Origin: Zoroaster sp. YZ-2022
Taxonomy: Eukaryota; Echinodermata; Asteroidea; Forcipulatida; Zoroasteridae
Length of the DNA: 64,000 bases
Reading direction: 5' to 3'
Assembly (NCBI GenBank): GCA_029582265.1
Contig: CM055822.1
Coordinates: 8,259,700 to 8,323,699 of the forward strand
Shown here: piece after piece, positions 11,937-23,163 of the stretch
Layout of the letters: every line of letters begins with the position of its first letter
Numbering within the stretch: position 1 is the first letter of the stretch
Notes under the pieces: generated by a model
Databases searched by the model: none
What the model was told of the DNA's origin: nothing
What the model saw: the letters and a program-made list of their open reading frames with translations, nothing else
Position numbers and translations under genes: made by a program

Positions 11937-12104
11937 GCCTGGTTATATTGAATGAGAAAAAGTGGCGGTCGGATACTGCATTCTACCCATAACGATAAGC
12001 ATTTTTAGGTGGCGACAACACATCCGGTAACGCACGTTAAAATGAGGAATACATGTGCACAACGCCAGAAGGAGCGCATTTTGCCTAGATCGCCTAAGGC
12101 TAAG

Positions 12105-12640
12105 TTTACAAATTAGGTCACAAACTTCCAGGCTAAAATCTCGGTAATTCAACAGACTTGGAAATAGAGCAACACGTATTAGGAACTAGGAACTAGGAAC
12201 ATTAACTAATCATTGGTTGTACTCACGTTCATTATAAGACGCACTGAATTGGGAAAATTGTGGTAATTTGGGTGACAATCACAGTCAATAATAATACACA
12301 TGTACACTTTACGATCGAAGTGATTAGAATGATTTTTTACGTACGTATCATATCCGGTGAATATGTACAGACTCTTGAGGGCGCTATTTACTTTACCCTC
12401 ACAAGTTTAATGAATTCTTGAAAGACCAATAATGTGAAAGGTGATTAACATTTTGCAAAAAGTACTTTGGAACTTTGAAACATTTTTTTTTTTTATGATG
12501 ACCACAATTTTGTATATGATCACACATTGAGTTTCTTTTTCAACTTTCTGTTGCGTTAGGAAATAACTATTTTAGCTGCAATTTTCTTTAAAACATAAAA
12601 CCAGTTTTGGGAGGATGGCCGGGCCAAATTCTGATAATCA
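12105..12640. repeat. long diverged duplicate of 52912-53690
   Basis: Collinear similarity begins at 'aattaggtcacaaacttc' and runs through 'caacagacttggaaatagag', 'ttggttgtactcacgttcat', 'gtgacaatcacagtcaata' and 'taaaaccagtttt' to 'ggatgg'. The other copy lies 41 kb away on the same strand with indels. There is no conserved open frame. It could be an old segmental duplicate or two copies of an uncharacterised repeat. Confidence 0.65.
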
Positions 12641-12641
12641 G

Positions 12642-13045
12642 TGGCGTAACTACGGGGGGGGGGGGTGGAAGCCAATTTGCCGACTGACCTCAAAGTTTTG
12701 GAGCGTAAATATTTTTGTTTGTAAATATACCGACACAACACTAATATGATGAGACAAATTTACTTGTTTTTTCCCCACCCCACCCCTGGGGTGAGGAACT
12801 ACCACCGGCCCGAAACCGCAGCTTTTAAACAACTTATAACAAACAAACAAATCGGCAAATATTCAGAGCTTAGAAACACAATACATTTGCAGTCGGCACA
12901 TCCATAGCACTGAACATTTAATCTGAACCAACCCTTGTTCTAGTACCTTTGATGTTTGATTTGCCGACTGAGGCTCTAAATGCCGACTGAGAAAAATATT
13001 ATGGGTGTCGATCACCCCCACCCCCGCCAATTGCTACGGCCCTTC
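12642..13045 (+). repeat. dispersed G-rich repeat, copy 1
   Basis: It starts at 'gtggcgtaactacgggg' and contains 'aatttgccgactgacctc' and 'gacacaacactaatatga', ending near 'caattgctacggcccttc'. Copies in the same orientation are at 45524-45735 and 47649-47822. The roughly inverted ends (ggcgta..tacggg against ..ctacggcc) hint at a DNA element. Confidence 0.6.
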
Positions 13046-13049
13046 CCCC

Positions 13050-14035
13050 TATTCAGAATTTGAGGCTGATACAATATATTCAAGCATTGCGTATCGCTGA
13101 ACACGTAAGCAGCAGGATGAAGGCCATGATGAACTTTATACCAATATTTAGAAATCAAACATTGTAGTTAAACGGAATTAAAAGAACATGTACATTCAAT
13201 TCAAGTTTCAACGCGTAGACTATGCCCAAATAAAACGAAATCAGAAGCAAAGCTCCTCAATCGTCGAGAGTTGTACATGGACATGGTTGGTTGTCAAATA
13301 TGGTCATCATAAGTACAGTGGGATGTTATTGCAGCACTGTACACAGATCACACCAATGTACTACAACACTCTAGGGTGCACCCCAGTCCCACTAAATAAA
13401 CTCCCATCGCAACCAATGCTAAATACAAAATATAAGTCCTCAATGTTTTAAACCAAAAGAAAAACATATTGATTGATGTCTGTTTTTTTTTTTTCTTCTC
13501 AATTTAATGTTCATAGTCCAGACGCCCGTTGACTTATTCTCATCCCAATGGAAACCACCCTCTACAGTAGTGAAAACGCCCACACTGAAAAGCATCCATT
13601 TTGGAAAAAGCCTTACGCTTGAAATCAAATTAGGACCCGACTTTTTCATGGCCTAGTGTATCCAAAATACTTAAAGTCGGAAGTCAATGGGCTTTAAATC
13701 TTACAAATTATGATAAAAAAACCAGACCTGATGTACACACTAATTATGCCTTGTATACTCCATTACCCCATTAAAACACCTATAATAATGCGCATGGTTA
13801 TCTCTCATATTAGTAAAACTACTTTTTTTTTTAATCTACAGTCAAACATTACCTAAAGGTCATGAATCAAACGCTGTTTGTAAAACGTTTTTGAATTTCT
13901 CACAAATAATTGAAGTCCGTCGGTGAGCCTTCTGTTTAATTATTTTTTTAAAACCATTTTAGAGGGCAAACAGAGAAGGGCAGCAGAAAACTTTCTGAAA
14001 AAAAGTAGCCCCCGGCAAATATCCGACCAGAAAGT
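13050..14035. other. no supported gene
   Basis: AT-rich, with homopolymer runs and short unsupported open frames only. Confidence 0.4.
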
Positions 14036-14039
14036 ATTT

Positions 14040-14260
14040 TGATTGAGGTCACAGAACATCAACACCCCCCCCCCCTTTAATGGTTAAAATGGGGTCAAAT
14101 ATTTGGCTGTGGGTGACCTATGGAAGTTTTTTGGCTACATTCGATAGATCATGTCAAACCGAACACGCCTACGAAGTTTCATGAAAATCGGCTGAAGAAT
14201 ACAGAAAATACGGAGGGGGATAATGAGGTCCCCCACCCAGGTCTGAGATAATAATGCATG
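14040..14260 (-). mobile_element. partial copy of the TTAACCCTATCAAG MITE family
   Basis: Read on the minus strand, it has 'ctccgtattttctgtattc', 'agccgattttcatgaaact' and 'gatctatcgaatg'. These match the plus-strand copies at 41719-42200 and 46808-47290. The TTAA terminus is not preserved here. Confidence 0.6.
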
Positions 14261-15160
14261 TGACGCACCCATGTCGTGTGGTACCACAGCAGTAATAGCG
14301 GAAAACCGTGGTCTCCGGATTAGGTTATTGACATGATGGCTGCATACATTTTTGCAAATGAGATATTTCCAGTACCTGATTTTACTATAGCAACTGAAGT
14401 TCATCAATTGTTTTTCATAAATAAAACACTCAGGTTAGATTTTCATTATACACTGACAATATAATAAAGATGCTGCAATGAATCTTGTATATAAACGTTT
14501 ATCAAACATTAATTTTTATGGTAAAATTCATAGAGCCTATTTTTCAAGGATGGCTAATCAATCACTTATTCAATGTAAAAAGAAACAATGAGCATTCCCA
14601 GGGCATGCTGGGAATTGCATGACAACCACACATTATTATTTTTACAAAACGCATGGTTGCACATCACTGCAAACCAACAGTCTACAAGTTGTTTTCACCA
14701 TCTGTGGACAAATAAATAAGTGAATAAGAAATATTTTCAGTGATGACGAGTTTTGTGTATTATGAGGAGCCAATAATTTAAAAGGTTTTCAATAAGAAAA
14801 TTAATTTTAGTTGTCCATACTTAATCTGCTCATTTTCCTTCTTATTCTGTGGGGGCTAGGGAGAGGGCATAGGCCACAATTGGATTCGCCAAGGCGTATA
14901 TATTAAATGTTGTATAGGTCTCGAGACCGGTTTCAGTTGAGACCTGTCTCAAGACAAAATTCATTCATAAAACTATAGTTACCACAATTTGCAGTTCATG
15001 GGTGAGCAACCTCTTTTTGCTGAGCGTATCCATGTTGTTAAGCACAACAGCACAACTCGAATAATCATAGTATGTGCTGGGTTTGATATGAATTGAGACG
15101 AGGTAATTGACATAACACTTTACACGTACTGCTCCATTCTTAAATGGGTAAATGCACCGA
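14261..15160. other. no supported gene
   Basis: Nothing beyond short open frames and AT-rich sequence was found. Confidence 0.4.
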
Positions 15161-15204
15161 ATAATTGCGCGCAGACAAAAATAGTGGGCTGTTTTTTGTC
15201 TGGG

Positions 15205-15295
15205 CCAGTTGGTGTCTTACAAAGACTGCAGGACGATCAGAGCATATTGATCGAAACGTCGAGTTGTACCTCCAGTTCTTTTCAGAACTAATTAC
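15205..15295 (-). repeat. dispersed repeat with inverted AGAACTGG motifs
   Basis: On the minus strand, 'gttctgaaaagaactgga' is followed by 'cgacgtttcgatcaatatgc' and 'tctgatcgtc'. The plus-strand sequence at 59580-59660 is the same family. No coding. Confidence 0.55.
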
Positions 15296-15986
15296 TACTC
15301 AATTGAGATTCCACATGGTGTCACCGCAATTAGTCTTACTTATCCTCCTCACCATGCAAAGCTACAAGTTTTACCTAAGAGTACAGGAGTTTGCACGGCA
15401 TGTCTTAGGATGGCCTGTAGTGTACATAACTTTCTTTAAATCGTTGATGATTTAAATAATATGAGTAATATTGCAACGAAGTATCTATATAACAAATTTT
15501 GTTGAACTGACTGGGGATAATTTGGTTAACAGTTGAAATGGCTTTGGAAAAAGAAGAACTCATTTTGGGAGCTGGAAAATGGGCCGGATAACGTTGTGTT
15601 TATGTACGAATGGTATGTTGTTGTTTACAGTTCTCACCGGTGTGAAATACATTAACATATGACCTGGACCAGCAAGTACCCTAAAACCATACAAAATACT
15701 AACAAATACAATACAACAACAGGAGACTACTGAGATGCTAAGCGGCAACAAACCCACTGGTCCCCCTCCAATTACAAGCGCACATAAAACAAAAGCAGAG
15801 GGAAAAAGAACAGCAAGCCCATTGCTACCCCTACCGCCAAAATGTCAATTAAATAAACAACAAGACATTACATAGGACCTAAAAATAGAAATAAATCATC
15901 AGGCAATACACACATTATAATTCAAATAGAAGTGTCAGTGCGCTCTAAAAGTCTTGAGAGGGCTCTATCTAGCTGGATAATGATAC

Positions 15987-16602
15987 CAGTGCTTCCACTT
16001 TCAAGGAAATTTCCTTATTTTAAGGAAATTTTGAAATGTTTTGACGCTCTAAGGAAATTTCTGAGGAAATAAAGAAATCTAATGAAATCTAAGGAAATGC
16101 CGTAAATTCTAAGGAAATTCTAAGGAATGTTCGTAAATATTCGATATTTTTTTACGAAATAATGTTGCATAAAAATTAACACTTATTATACCCTCGGTCA
16201 GTTTGCGCGCTGTATAGCATTGACGCAGATTTGACTAGGCACGGCACAAACAGCCTACAGTTGCCGGCCGCATGTTAGGCACAGCCATGGGCAAGTCTAA
16301 GCATGACGTCAGATTATCATGCTACCTAGGCTGGCCTACGCACATGTATGTACATGTATGTCTGGTTATTTTCCCATGAATTGACTTTCCATTTTGAAAG
16401 GTTTTGCGCTTTTTTTCAACAGCATGCACTTCTTATGGCCTACTGCAACTTTCACATATGCAAACTGTGTATGCATACAGGGGCTAATACACTTTTGATG
16501 ATTTAAGTAAAACTAAGGAACATCGGGAAAAAAATCTAAGGAAATCTAAGGAAATGTTTCTGGAAATCTAAGGAAATGTAGATTTAAAAAGTGGAAGCAC
16601 TG
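15987..16602. mobile_element. hAT-type MITE with 8-bp target duplication
   Basis: AATGATAC occurs at 15979-15986 and 16603-16610. The ends inside it are inverted: CAGTGCTTCCACTTT on the left and AAAGTGGAAGCACTG on the right. An 8-bp duplication and ends starting CAGTG are the hallmark of hAT transposons. Both subterminal regions carry many copies of the short motif taaggaaat, as expected for clustered transposase-binding sites. There is no transposase in the 616 bp, so it is non-autonomous. This is one of the cleanest elements in the window. Confidence 0.9.
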
Positions 16603-16863
16603 AATGATACACGGGAAGCAATTACGTGGTATCTGGTGAAGACCCATGGTCCTAGATCTCAAGAAGCGGGATGGAACATGGAGTTAAGAGATAATTTGAG
16701 GTAACCAAGAGCCATGTTATTGAGTGATTTGTAAACGGTTAAGAGTACCTTGAAAATGATAAGTTTCCTGACCAACGTAGATCCATCAGAATGGGTTGAA
16801 TATGCATGTTCATGTTTACTTGCTCTGACAACTTGCAGCTGTATTTTAGACAGGCTATAGCAT

Positions 16864-17481
16864 AGGGGCCGTCCATAAAGTACGTACGCACGGAATGCCG
16901 ACTTTTTTTTACCCCCGTCCCCCCCCACCCTTGTACGCATGGCATACGCAGTGGCTCCAACCCCCCTCCCCCCATACGCATACGCATTCCATATCTCTTT
17001 TTGACTTCTCAGACTACCTTATTCTAGCATCATTAAACGTCACAGTACACCTGCTGTATGATTCGCAAGTCGAATACAAAGACTGAAATAAATCACAAAA
17101 TGTTGACAGAAAAAAAAATTGCAAACATTTTTATTAACGGACCAGGATGAATGATTGATCTTCAGAGCAGTCTTTTTATTTTAGTAATGTTGTGGTCTAT
17201 AGGCCGAAGTTGGCTGGCGGTAGCGCTGGGAAGATAAATTTACTTTTGGTTGGGGGTGAAGGGTACTGTGTTATAACTGTTTTTCGATGCACAAAAGCTG
17301 GTCCTGGTAGTTATTTATATGAGATAGTACATTGATTTCATGATAATTCATTAAAAGCAAATTGTCGGTTTCCGTACGGTACGCATTGGCTTGGAACCCC
17401 CTCCCCCCTGTACGCATGGTGTACGCAATGTCAACAACCCCCCTCCCCCCTTCGTGCGTACGTACTTTATGGACGGCCCCT
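16864..17481. mobile_element. inverted-repeat element, AGGGGCCGTCCATAAAGTAC ends
   Basis: The left end AGGGGCCGTCCATAAAGTAC (continuing gtacgcacg) is inverted at the right end, giving about 30 bp of matching ends. Both sides then carry C-rich or G-rich runs with tacgca motifs. The 618 bp have no transposase. The target duplication is ambiguous (at most 2 bp). I recognise this end sequence as a widespread animal type but do not name the superfamily. Confidence 0.75.
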
Positions 17482-17887
17482 TAACGACTTCGTGAGTTTG
17501 TTTGTAAGCCCATGTAACAGTTTAGTCTATAACTAGTATAAGAAACAAAAACATGTACAAGTCTCTTCGTTGTATCACGATTCAGAAACTTGCGTTAACT
17601 TGTAATTGAATATTGTCTTTTTATATTTGACTTGAAAGGAACAAATATGATAATCCCGGGAAAGGTCACTTGCTTGTCACCAATTTCAATGAAATAGAAA
17701 TCAGCGATTCCCTTTGTTTGATTGAATTGATTTCTGACGGGAAAACAAAACAAAATTAGCAATACGTAGTTCCTGTTTGGTGATCAAAATGAATGAAGAT
17801 GCATTTTTGCCATTTTCTCTTTTACGACATGATAACATAAGAGCTAACGTTCAGTTGCGCAAATGTATATTAATATATTAATATGAG

Positions 17888-17959
17888 ATGGCTGCAGAAC
17901 AACAATATCAGTAATATTGCACCAGGAACATTTGATGGTCTACAAAAGCTCACTTATTT
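17888..17959 (+). pseudogene. LRR exon copy 1 (72 nt), weak acceptor
   Basis: This 72-nt exon encodes one 24-residue leucine-rich repeat with residues LQNNNISNIAPGTFDGL followed by leucine positions, and ends at a perfect gtaagt donor (17960). The upstream AG lies in an AT run with no pyrimidine tract (ttaatatgag), so splicing may be weak or lost. One LRR per 72-nt exon is the known architecture of LRR receptor genes, including glycoprotein-hormone and relaxin-type LRR-GPCRs. The full receptor is not visible here, so the family is inferred only to the LRR level. Confidence 0.7.
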
Positions 17960-18645
17960 GTAAGTTGCATGTCATGAATTTTAATTACGCGGCAAGAAGC
18001 CACCAATTCTCTCGTCTGGATTTACGTTTGACAGCGAAACAAACTAGATAAAGTATGAACTTGATGTTGACTGAAGGAAATTGTTGTAGGCCTATACATT
18101 TTCACAATTTGTTACGATATGACACAACGCAATCAGAAACATTGTTACATATCAGTAGCTGAATGTTTTATCTGGATTTAACAACACATGCCTATTAAAT
18201 ATATTACAATTAATACAATAATACAAACATGTGCAACATTTATTTTGTAATAATTTAAATATTGTCCCACACACTCACACATTGTACCACTTAATATAGA
18301 TGGAAGGTTGCCACCGAACATGTTTATACCGATGCACGCAAGTGTTTTCTCTAAAATAATTTAATCTCAGGCACAATTATTTGTTGTACTCTGGCAACGT
18401 TTCACAGAGTTTGCTTTGATGAGCTAAATATCGCGTATTATATTATCTTGAATACAAAATACTCGTAGTTGTATTATTTTATTATGGCAATTGGGATAAT
18501 TTTTGTTTCAATAAATTGAAGTCGTTACAGTATGTCGCACTAGTCAAATGGAAGGCAGTACATTTTGTTTTAATGTTGTTGCAGTCAAAGTATTAATGAA
18601 CTGTAGGCAGAATTCTTTCTCATAGTATACTGACCAATCAGTATG

Positions 18646-18717
18646 ATATCTGCAGAACAAAATCAGTGAACTTGCGAATGGAGCATTTTTTGATGGTCTA
18701 CCATGGCTCCGAGAATT
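18646..18717 (+). pseudogene. LRR exon copy 2 (72 nt), acceptor lost
   Basis: It encodes an LRR with LQNKISELANGAFFDGLPWL and ends at a perfect gtaagt donor. It has lost one codon near the start and gained one (an extra phenylalanine), so it is still 72 nt long. The two bases before the expected exon start are tg, not ag, so the original acceptor is destroyed. The nearest AG, 4 bp upstream, would shift the frame. Its counterpart in the other duplicate is the intact exon at 40173-40244. Confidence 0.7.
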
Positions 18718-19245
18718 GTAAGTTGTAACGTCATGAATTTTAGTCACACATAGCATGAAGCCACCGATTTATCTTTACTTAAGTTACGTCTTTTATTTGT
18801 TACTTTATTTGTTACATTGAATTGTTTTGTACATTTTGTTTTTAATAATTTTTTTTCGAGAAATTTGTGAAAATTGTAGCTCATAACGCTATGTCTCAAA
18901 CAGGACATTAAAGAAAAATGCACAAAACCAGCCAAAAATTCGTTTAACTTTGAAACAAAAGTAAGAAGATCCTTTTTGCCGAGTCAAATAGTTGTATGCA
19001 TTTTCACTCATTTAGTTTTAATAACACAGCGTAATGAGATGGTACACTTTTCACATTTTTTTGGTTTTCTTTTCTTTAAGCAAAATATCTTGAATCACTT
19101 GAATATCATGCGTCCCTAGGATTTTTATCAAAGGATTCGTGTTCGTTAAGTTCAAGAGTTAAGTAAGCCTGTGTGCGGTATGGAGGCCCGGTGTACGTTC
19201 TGGATAAAAATATGGTTTATTCTATAAAGTATAGAAGCTAAGAAG

Positions 19246-19479
19246 GCAAAGGGGAGAACGGTAGAATAGTCTCTTGTCTTCATTCAACATTGTATTATCT
19301 GTTATTTACACAATTACAGTATTCATCAAAAGTATAAATACAAACAGTAAGATAAAGTGATCGAATGAATGTTTATCTTTAATTTCAATCATGTTAGTGT
19401 GTTTGCTTATTAAATGGAATTATAACAGTAGTAATTCAGATGATAATTCAGTACTAAATTTAGGTGATAACGTTATAAA
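19246..19479. other. no supported gene; intron-like
   Basis: AT-rich sequence between two duplicated blocks. A short stretch near 19230-19270 resembles 49205-49240. Confidence 0.35.
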
Positions 19480-20070
19480 AAGGACGGGCTAGTCCTAGTG
19501 AAAATGGTGACCATATAATTATAATACTAACAACAAATAATCTAACAGGCTCATAAACAGCGAGGACCGCTTGTAAATAGGGGATACATGAAAGATCTAC
19601 GGCTAAACTAAAACGTCGGTGACGAAATGTATATTAAATGCAACGTGAAACTCCATACAATTAAAGCCTTTAGGTCTATAGTTTAAAGACGGTGAAAACA
19701 ACCTAGTTCAACTTACAACTTTTCAAAATTAACAACGTTTCAGGATTATTTACAGAGATTTATTGGTTAAATGCATGGGTGGTTGTTACTGATCAGGAGA
19801 CCCCTAGGAATCAATATTAAACATAAATACAACAAGAATCAACGAATACTCACAAAATATGGTTTGAATGAAGGAAATTATATTACTTTCTATGGACTGC
19901 AGCTTTGTACCCGTAAATGTAGAACATTAAGAATGCTATTAGGAGAGAATGGTAAAATCCTGTACCGTCTTCGGCCAACTGTTTTGAATGATTCGAAAAA
20001 AGCCCGCTGACGGTGTACGTGATTGACCGTAGGTTAACTTGACTTGGCTGCATTACACTTAGTTCACTGT
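19480..20070 (+). repeat. duplicate of 48770-49330
   Basis: The landmarks 'gaccgcttgtaaa..agggg', 'tatttacagagatttattgg', 'gggtggttgttact', 'tcacaaaatatggttt', 'tttctatggactgca' and 'aaagcccgc' occur in the same order and strand at 48.8-49.3 kb. A 79-codon frame here is not kept in the other copy, so the block is best read as non-coding (intron or UTR) of the duplicated locus. Confidence 0.75.
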
Positions 20071-20237
20071 ATGCATTTGTAAACTAAAAAAATGATTATT
20101 TTTTACTTCATATTCCTAAAAAGAAATCCTCCACAATCGTGAATTACTATTATATAGAAAGGCTTCTGAAATAATTTTGAAGTTAAACAAAATGTACACA
20201 GAAAAAATAATTGAAATTATGAAAATAATTATGAAAA

Positions 20238-20312
20238 TAAAAACCTAGTCTTGATCCTGGTACCTCCTGTTTACAAAGGGAGCGTTCTAACCACTAGACT
20301 ACCATTCCAGTC
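20238..20312 (-). mobile_element. tRNA-like SINE head
   Basis: On the minus strand it reads tggtagtctagtggttagaa (A-box, like tRNA-Asp/Glu) and then 'ggtaccaggatcaagac' (degenerate B-box). The arm pairing is poor and the B-box is mutated, so this is a SINE relic, not a tRNA gene. Confidence 0.6.
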
Positions 20313-20751
20313 TGATTTGTCGGTGAATTAATTATTAAAGAACCTTTTATTAGATTTCTATGCCAGTTTCTAAGCCATTGACGAAGTGTACTGTAGAAAA
20401 TAGCACGCCGCCCTCACATCTTCAAAAGTATAGCGCCCTCTGGCGTCCTCACCTCTGAAAGGGTTGGCCTAAAGTTTAAAGCCGTCTGAAAATTATTAAC
20501 CATTGCCATAATTTATATAAGTTATAAACAACCACTTCGTAATAGATCAATACCCAATCTTTAAATGCGTTTTCTAAACAGTAACTTTACTTCGACTTTC
20601 TTCAAACTACGCTTGAAAATTATCCGTAGTGAATCAATCTTCTCTTCCAAGTAACCAGTTTTCTTGAAGGTTATCTTCCCAGTGAATATCAATTGAAAGA
20701 ATGTCATGACTATCATTTATACTTTACTCAAATGATAGTCTGTTATATAAA

Positions 20752-22620
20752 ATGGGTTTCAACTGGGCTGCCACGATTGAGGATCGAATCCTCGCATCTT
20801 CCATTGAGGACAAGTGGTCATTAATGGGCGCTGACGTCCAGTCCTGTTACAGTGGCAATTTCAATTTGTGTTTGAAAGTTTGGAAGTCGGTCATTTCGTC
20901 ACAGACCAAGCAGCCTCCTAACCCCATATGTACTAGCCCAGTTAGTCTGGCCGACGTGCTTACCTTCGCAACTGATGATCTACCTGCTGCTCAGTCCAAC
21001 CTTAGAACTGTGTATGATGAGTAAGAAGACATCAGTGTAAACAACATACTTAGTGCATTTGACAATTAATGTGAATCAACCAACGGCCTCCAAAATGCCT
21101 GGAAGCTAGAAACAGCTCTCTGGTAAGCGTTTCAACACTGTATTAATCGAAGGTGAAGTTGAGACCCTCTAAAATCCATACCACCAACGTGTTACAATAG
21201 ACCCTATCTTCGAAACCAACCCTAACATCTCCAGTGGCAAATTCTCGCAAGCTGAGGTTAACACGGCTATCAAGCAAATGAAACTTGGCAAGAATCCTGG
21301 TATAGACAGCATCCTTATCGAAATTAGGAGACTTCCTAAACGCGCTTCTGTAATGCAACCCTGGAAGGAAATCGCCCACTGAAATGAGGTATCTCCGTCC
21401 AGCATTGTTTATGTGCTAAAAAAGCGATCTGACCATCCAGTGACACAAAATTGTCGACTTAACTGTAAGAACAAAAATAAAACGTAAACACTTGTCACGT
21501 TAACCCTAACCCCGTAGGTATTCTGGCTAGGAACCTTCCTGAATCCTCCAAAATCCATCTGTGCACTTTTGAAAACATGTACCATGCACCATGCATTTTC
21601 GTTGATATTTCATATTCAGCGCTTACGGCCTGTACTTCTTGCCAGGTAGTAATTTTGCCCTATTTGATCTAGATTACACTGACGACATTAGTCTACTTGC
21701 TGACGTCCTCCGTGATGCTGAATCACTTCTCCACAAAGTGGAAACTTGCTGCAATTCTATTGGTCTCTCATTTAACTCAGTATACTCACATCAACCTTCG
21801 ATGACCGCACTGGATGACAGTAGGATAGGCAAAGTTGATTATGTTGATTGTATGAAGGCTCAAGCTTGGTCTGCTGTCCACTCCCTGAGGAAAGTTTGGC
21901 GATCTCCAAGAATAAAATCTTTGAAGCATCTGTGTAGTCCATTCTCTGCGGGTTGTGATTCCTGGGCCCTGACTAGCAAGCTCACTAAATATCAATGGAA
22001 CCCACACACGGATGTTGTACACAGTCCAGAATGTTTCCTGGCAGGACCACTTACCCAACTCCATCTTGGATGGCACTCTGCCCCTATCTCTAGCATCATC
22101 AGACAGTGTCACCTTCAGCTAGCAGGCCATGTTGTCCGTCACAACGAGCAAGCTTGTCGTGTCCTCATCTGGAAGCCGGATACCCTCGTCGATGGGGTCG
22201 TCGTAACATCACCCTCAAAAGGTCTATCGAGTTGGAGACAGTAATGTGTGGATTGTCACTTTCTAATGCAATGCAGGGAACTTTGGGAGAAATGGACATT
22301 CTCCGTACCCATTTCGGCTGGGAATCTCCTCCGCATATCGAACGGGCTCACCGGGACGAAAAGGACTTCGACGGCAGACCAGCACATATCCTAGTAAAGC
22401 TTTTGTCTTACCAAGATAAAGTGAGAGTCACGAAAAAAATGCAGGCAGGTTCTCAAGGGGTTACAGATGTTTTATAATGGATGATCTCACAAGACAAGAT
22501 TGGAAGGAAAAGAAGACCTGGATAAATCAAGTACAGAACTTATACGAACGTGGTTTCAAGCTTCGTTTCTTCGCAGGCCGTTGGAGGCACGGCAATGGTG
22601 AGACCTACACGTTCAATGAC
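20752..22620 (+). pseudogene. decayed non-LTR retrotransposon ORF2 (reverse transcriptase)
   Basis: Fragments in several frames match LINE reverse transcriptase in order. The N-terminal RT region has SQAEVNTAIKQMKLGKNPGI (about 21249-21308). A later segment has the 'P..KK' and NCRL positions (about 21415-21465). The catalytic box is YTDD at 21675-21686 within LDYTDDISLLAD; the usual motif is YADD. The C-terminal region has IRQCHLQLAGHVVRHNEQ (about 22098-22150). Part of the RT palm is missing, and about 21480-21620 is repeat-like DNA. The early segment (20752-21024) is open but I do not recognise it. Multiple frameshifts and stops make it non-functional. Clade uncertain. Confidence 0.8.
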
Positions 22621-22639
22621 AATTAAAGGAGTTCTTAAT

Positions 22640-23160
22640 TTACAAGGATTATCGTGCCTCCTTTCGAGCTTTTGGGTGTCTGCACATTTATATCTCGATT
22701 TATGCAGCTTTTTGCCCATCTTTTATAACCTTGGGTTAGGCACAGGTGATTTCTTCTTTACTTAATTTCATTTTTAAATTTTACTTCGGGAGCATGAGGA
22801 GGGCTTCTAACGCCATTCTCCTTATCTTCTTTTGTATTCTCAGGAGGCCAATGTTGGCTGGATTTATTGGATTTTGGGGACTTTTGTGGTTTTTCTTTGT
22901 TCTTTGTTCTTGGAGCTGTCTGGGTAGTTTTCCTAGATGGCGGGGTGGGGGCTCTTTTTGGGTGCGGTTTGCGTTGTAGACTTTGGGATTGTTACATGCA
23001 AAACCACGGGATAGTTATTTTGTGTGCTTTACTATTATAATGGTTCTTATTAAAATATCTGATTCCCAGTACAGAAAGTATTTAGATAGTATATCTTGTT
23101 CATTCATCGAAAAGTATTTAATGTGTTTGCTTTTTACCCCCTCGATCTTTTCTATAGATA
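22640..23160 (+). other. possible 5' region of the L1/Tx1-like element
   Basis: T-rich sequence with hydrophobic-looking open frames that are not convincing proteins. It lies just before the endonuclease start and may be 5' UTR or a remnant of the region before ORF2. No ORF1 domain recognised. Confidence 0.3.
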
Positions 23161-23163
23161 AAT

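Larger units (their letters stand above)
9185..11994. mobile_element. inverted second copy of the 428-bp MITE, interrupted twice
   Basis: Read on the minus strand, three pieces (9185-9516, 10561-10595 and about 11937-11990) match the intact MITE at 8308-8735 in order. The left end is GGAAAGAATG at 9185, and the other terminus is ...gcattctaccc at 11978-11988. ATAAGCAT occurs exactly at 9177-9184 and again at 11995-12002, fitting an 8-bp target duplication. If so, the right boundary lies 6 bp beyond the expected end. The rest of the span is younger inserted DNA. Confidence 0.75.
17805..19245 (+). repeat. segmental duplicate A of an LRR-exon locus
   Basis: This block is collinear with 38998-40965. 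Shared landmarks in order are 'gagctaacgttcagttgcgc', the first LRR exon, 'tggcaacgtttcacagagtt', 'attgggataatttttgttt', 'acagtatgtcgcact', 'tattaatgaactg', the second LRR exon, 'gcacaaaaccagcc' and 'aatatcttgaatca'. Introns match as well as exons, so this is DNA-level duplication, not retrocopying. Confidence 0.8.

Noticed and set aside
19771..20010. 79-codon protein gene in a duplicated block
   Set aside because: The homologous block at 48.8-49.3 kb does not keep the frame.
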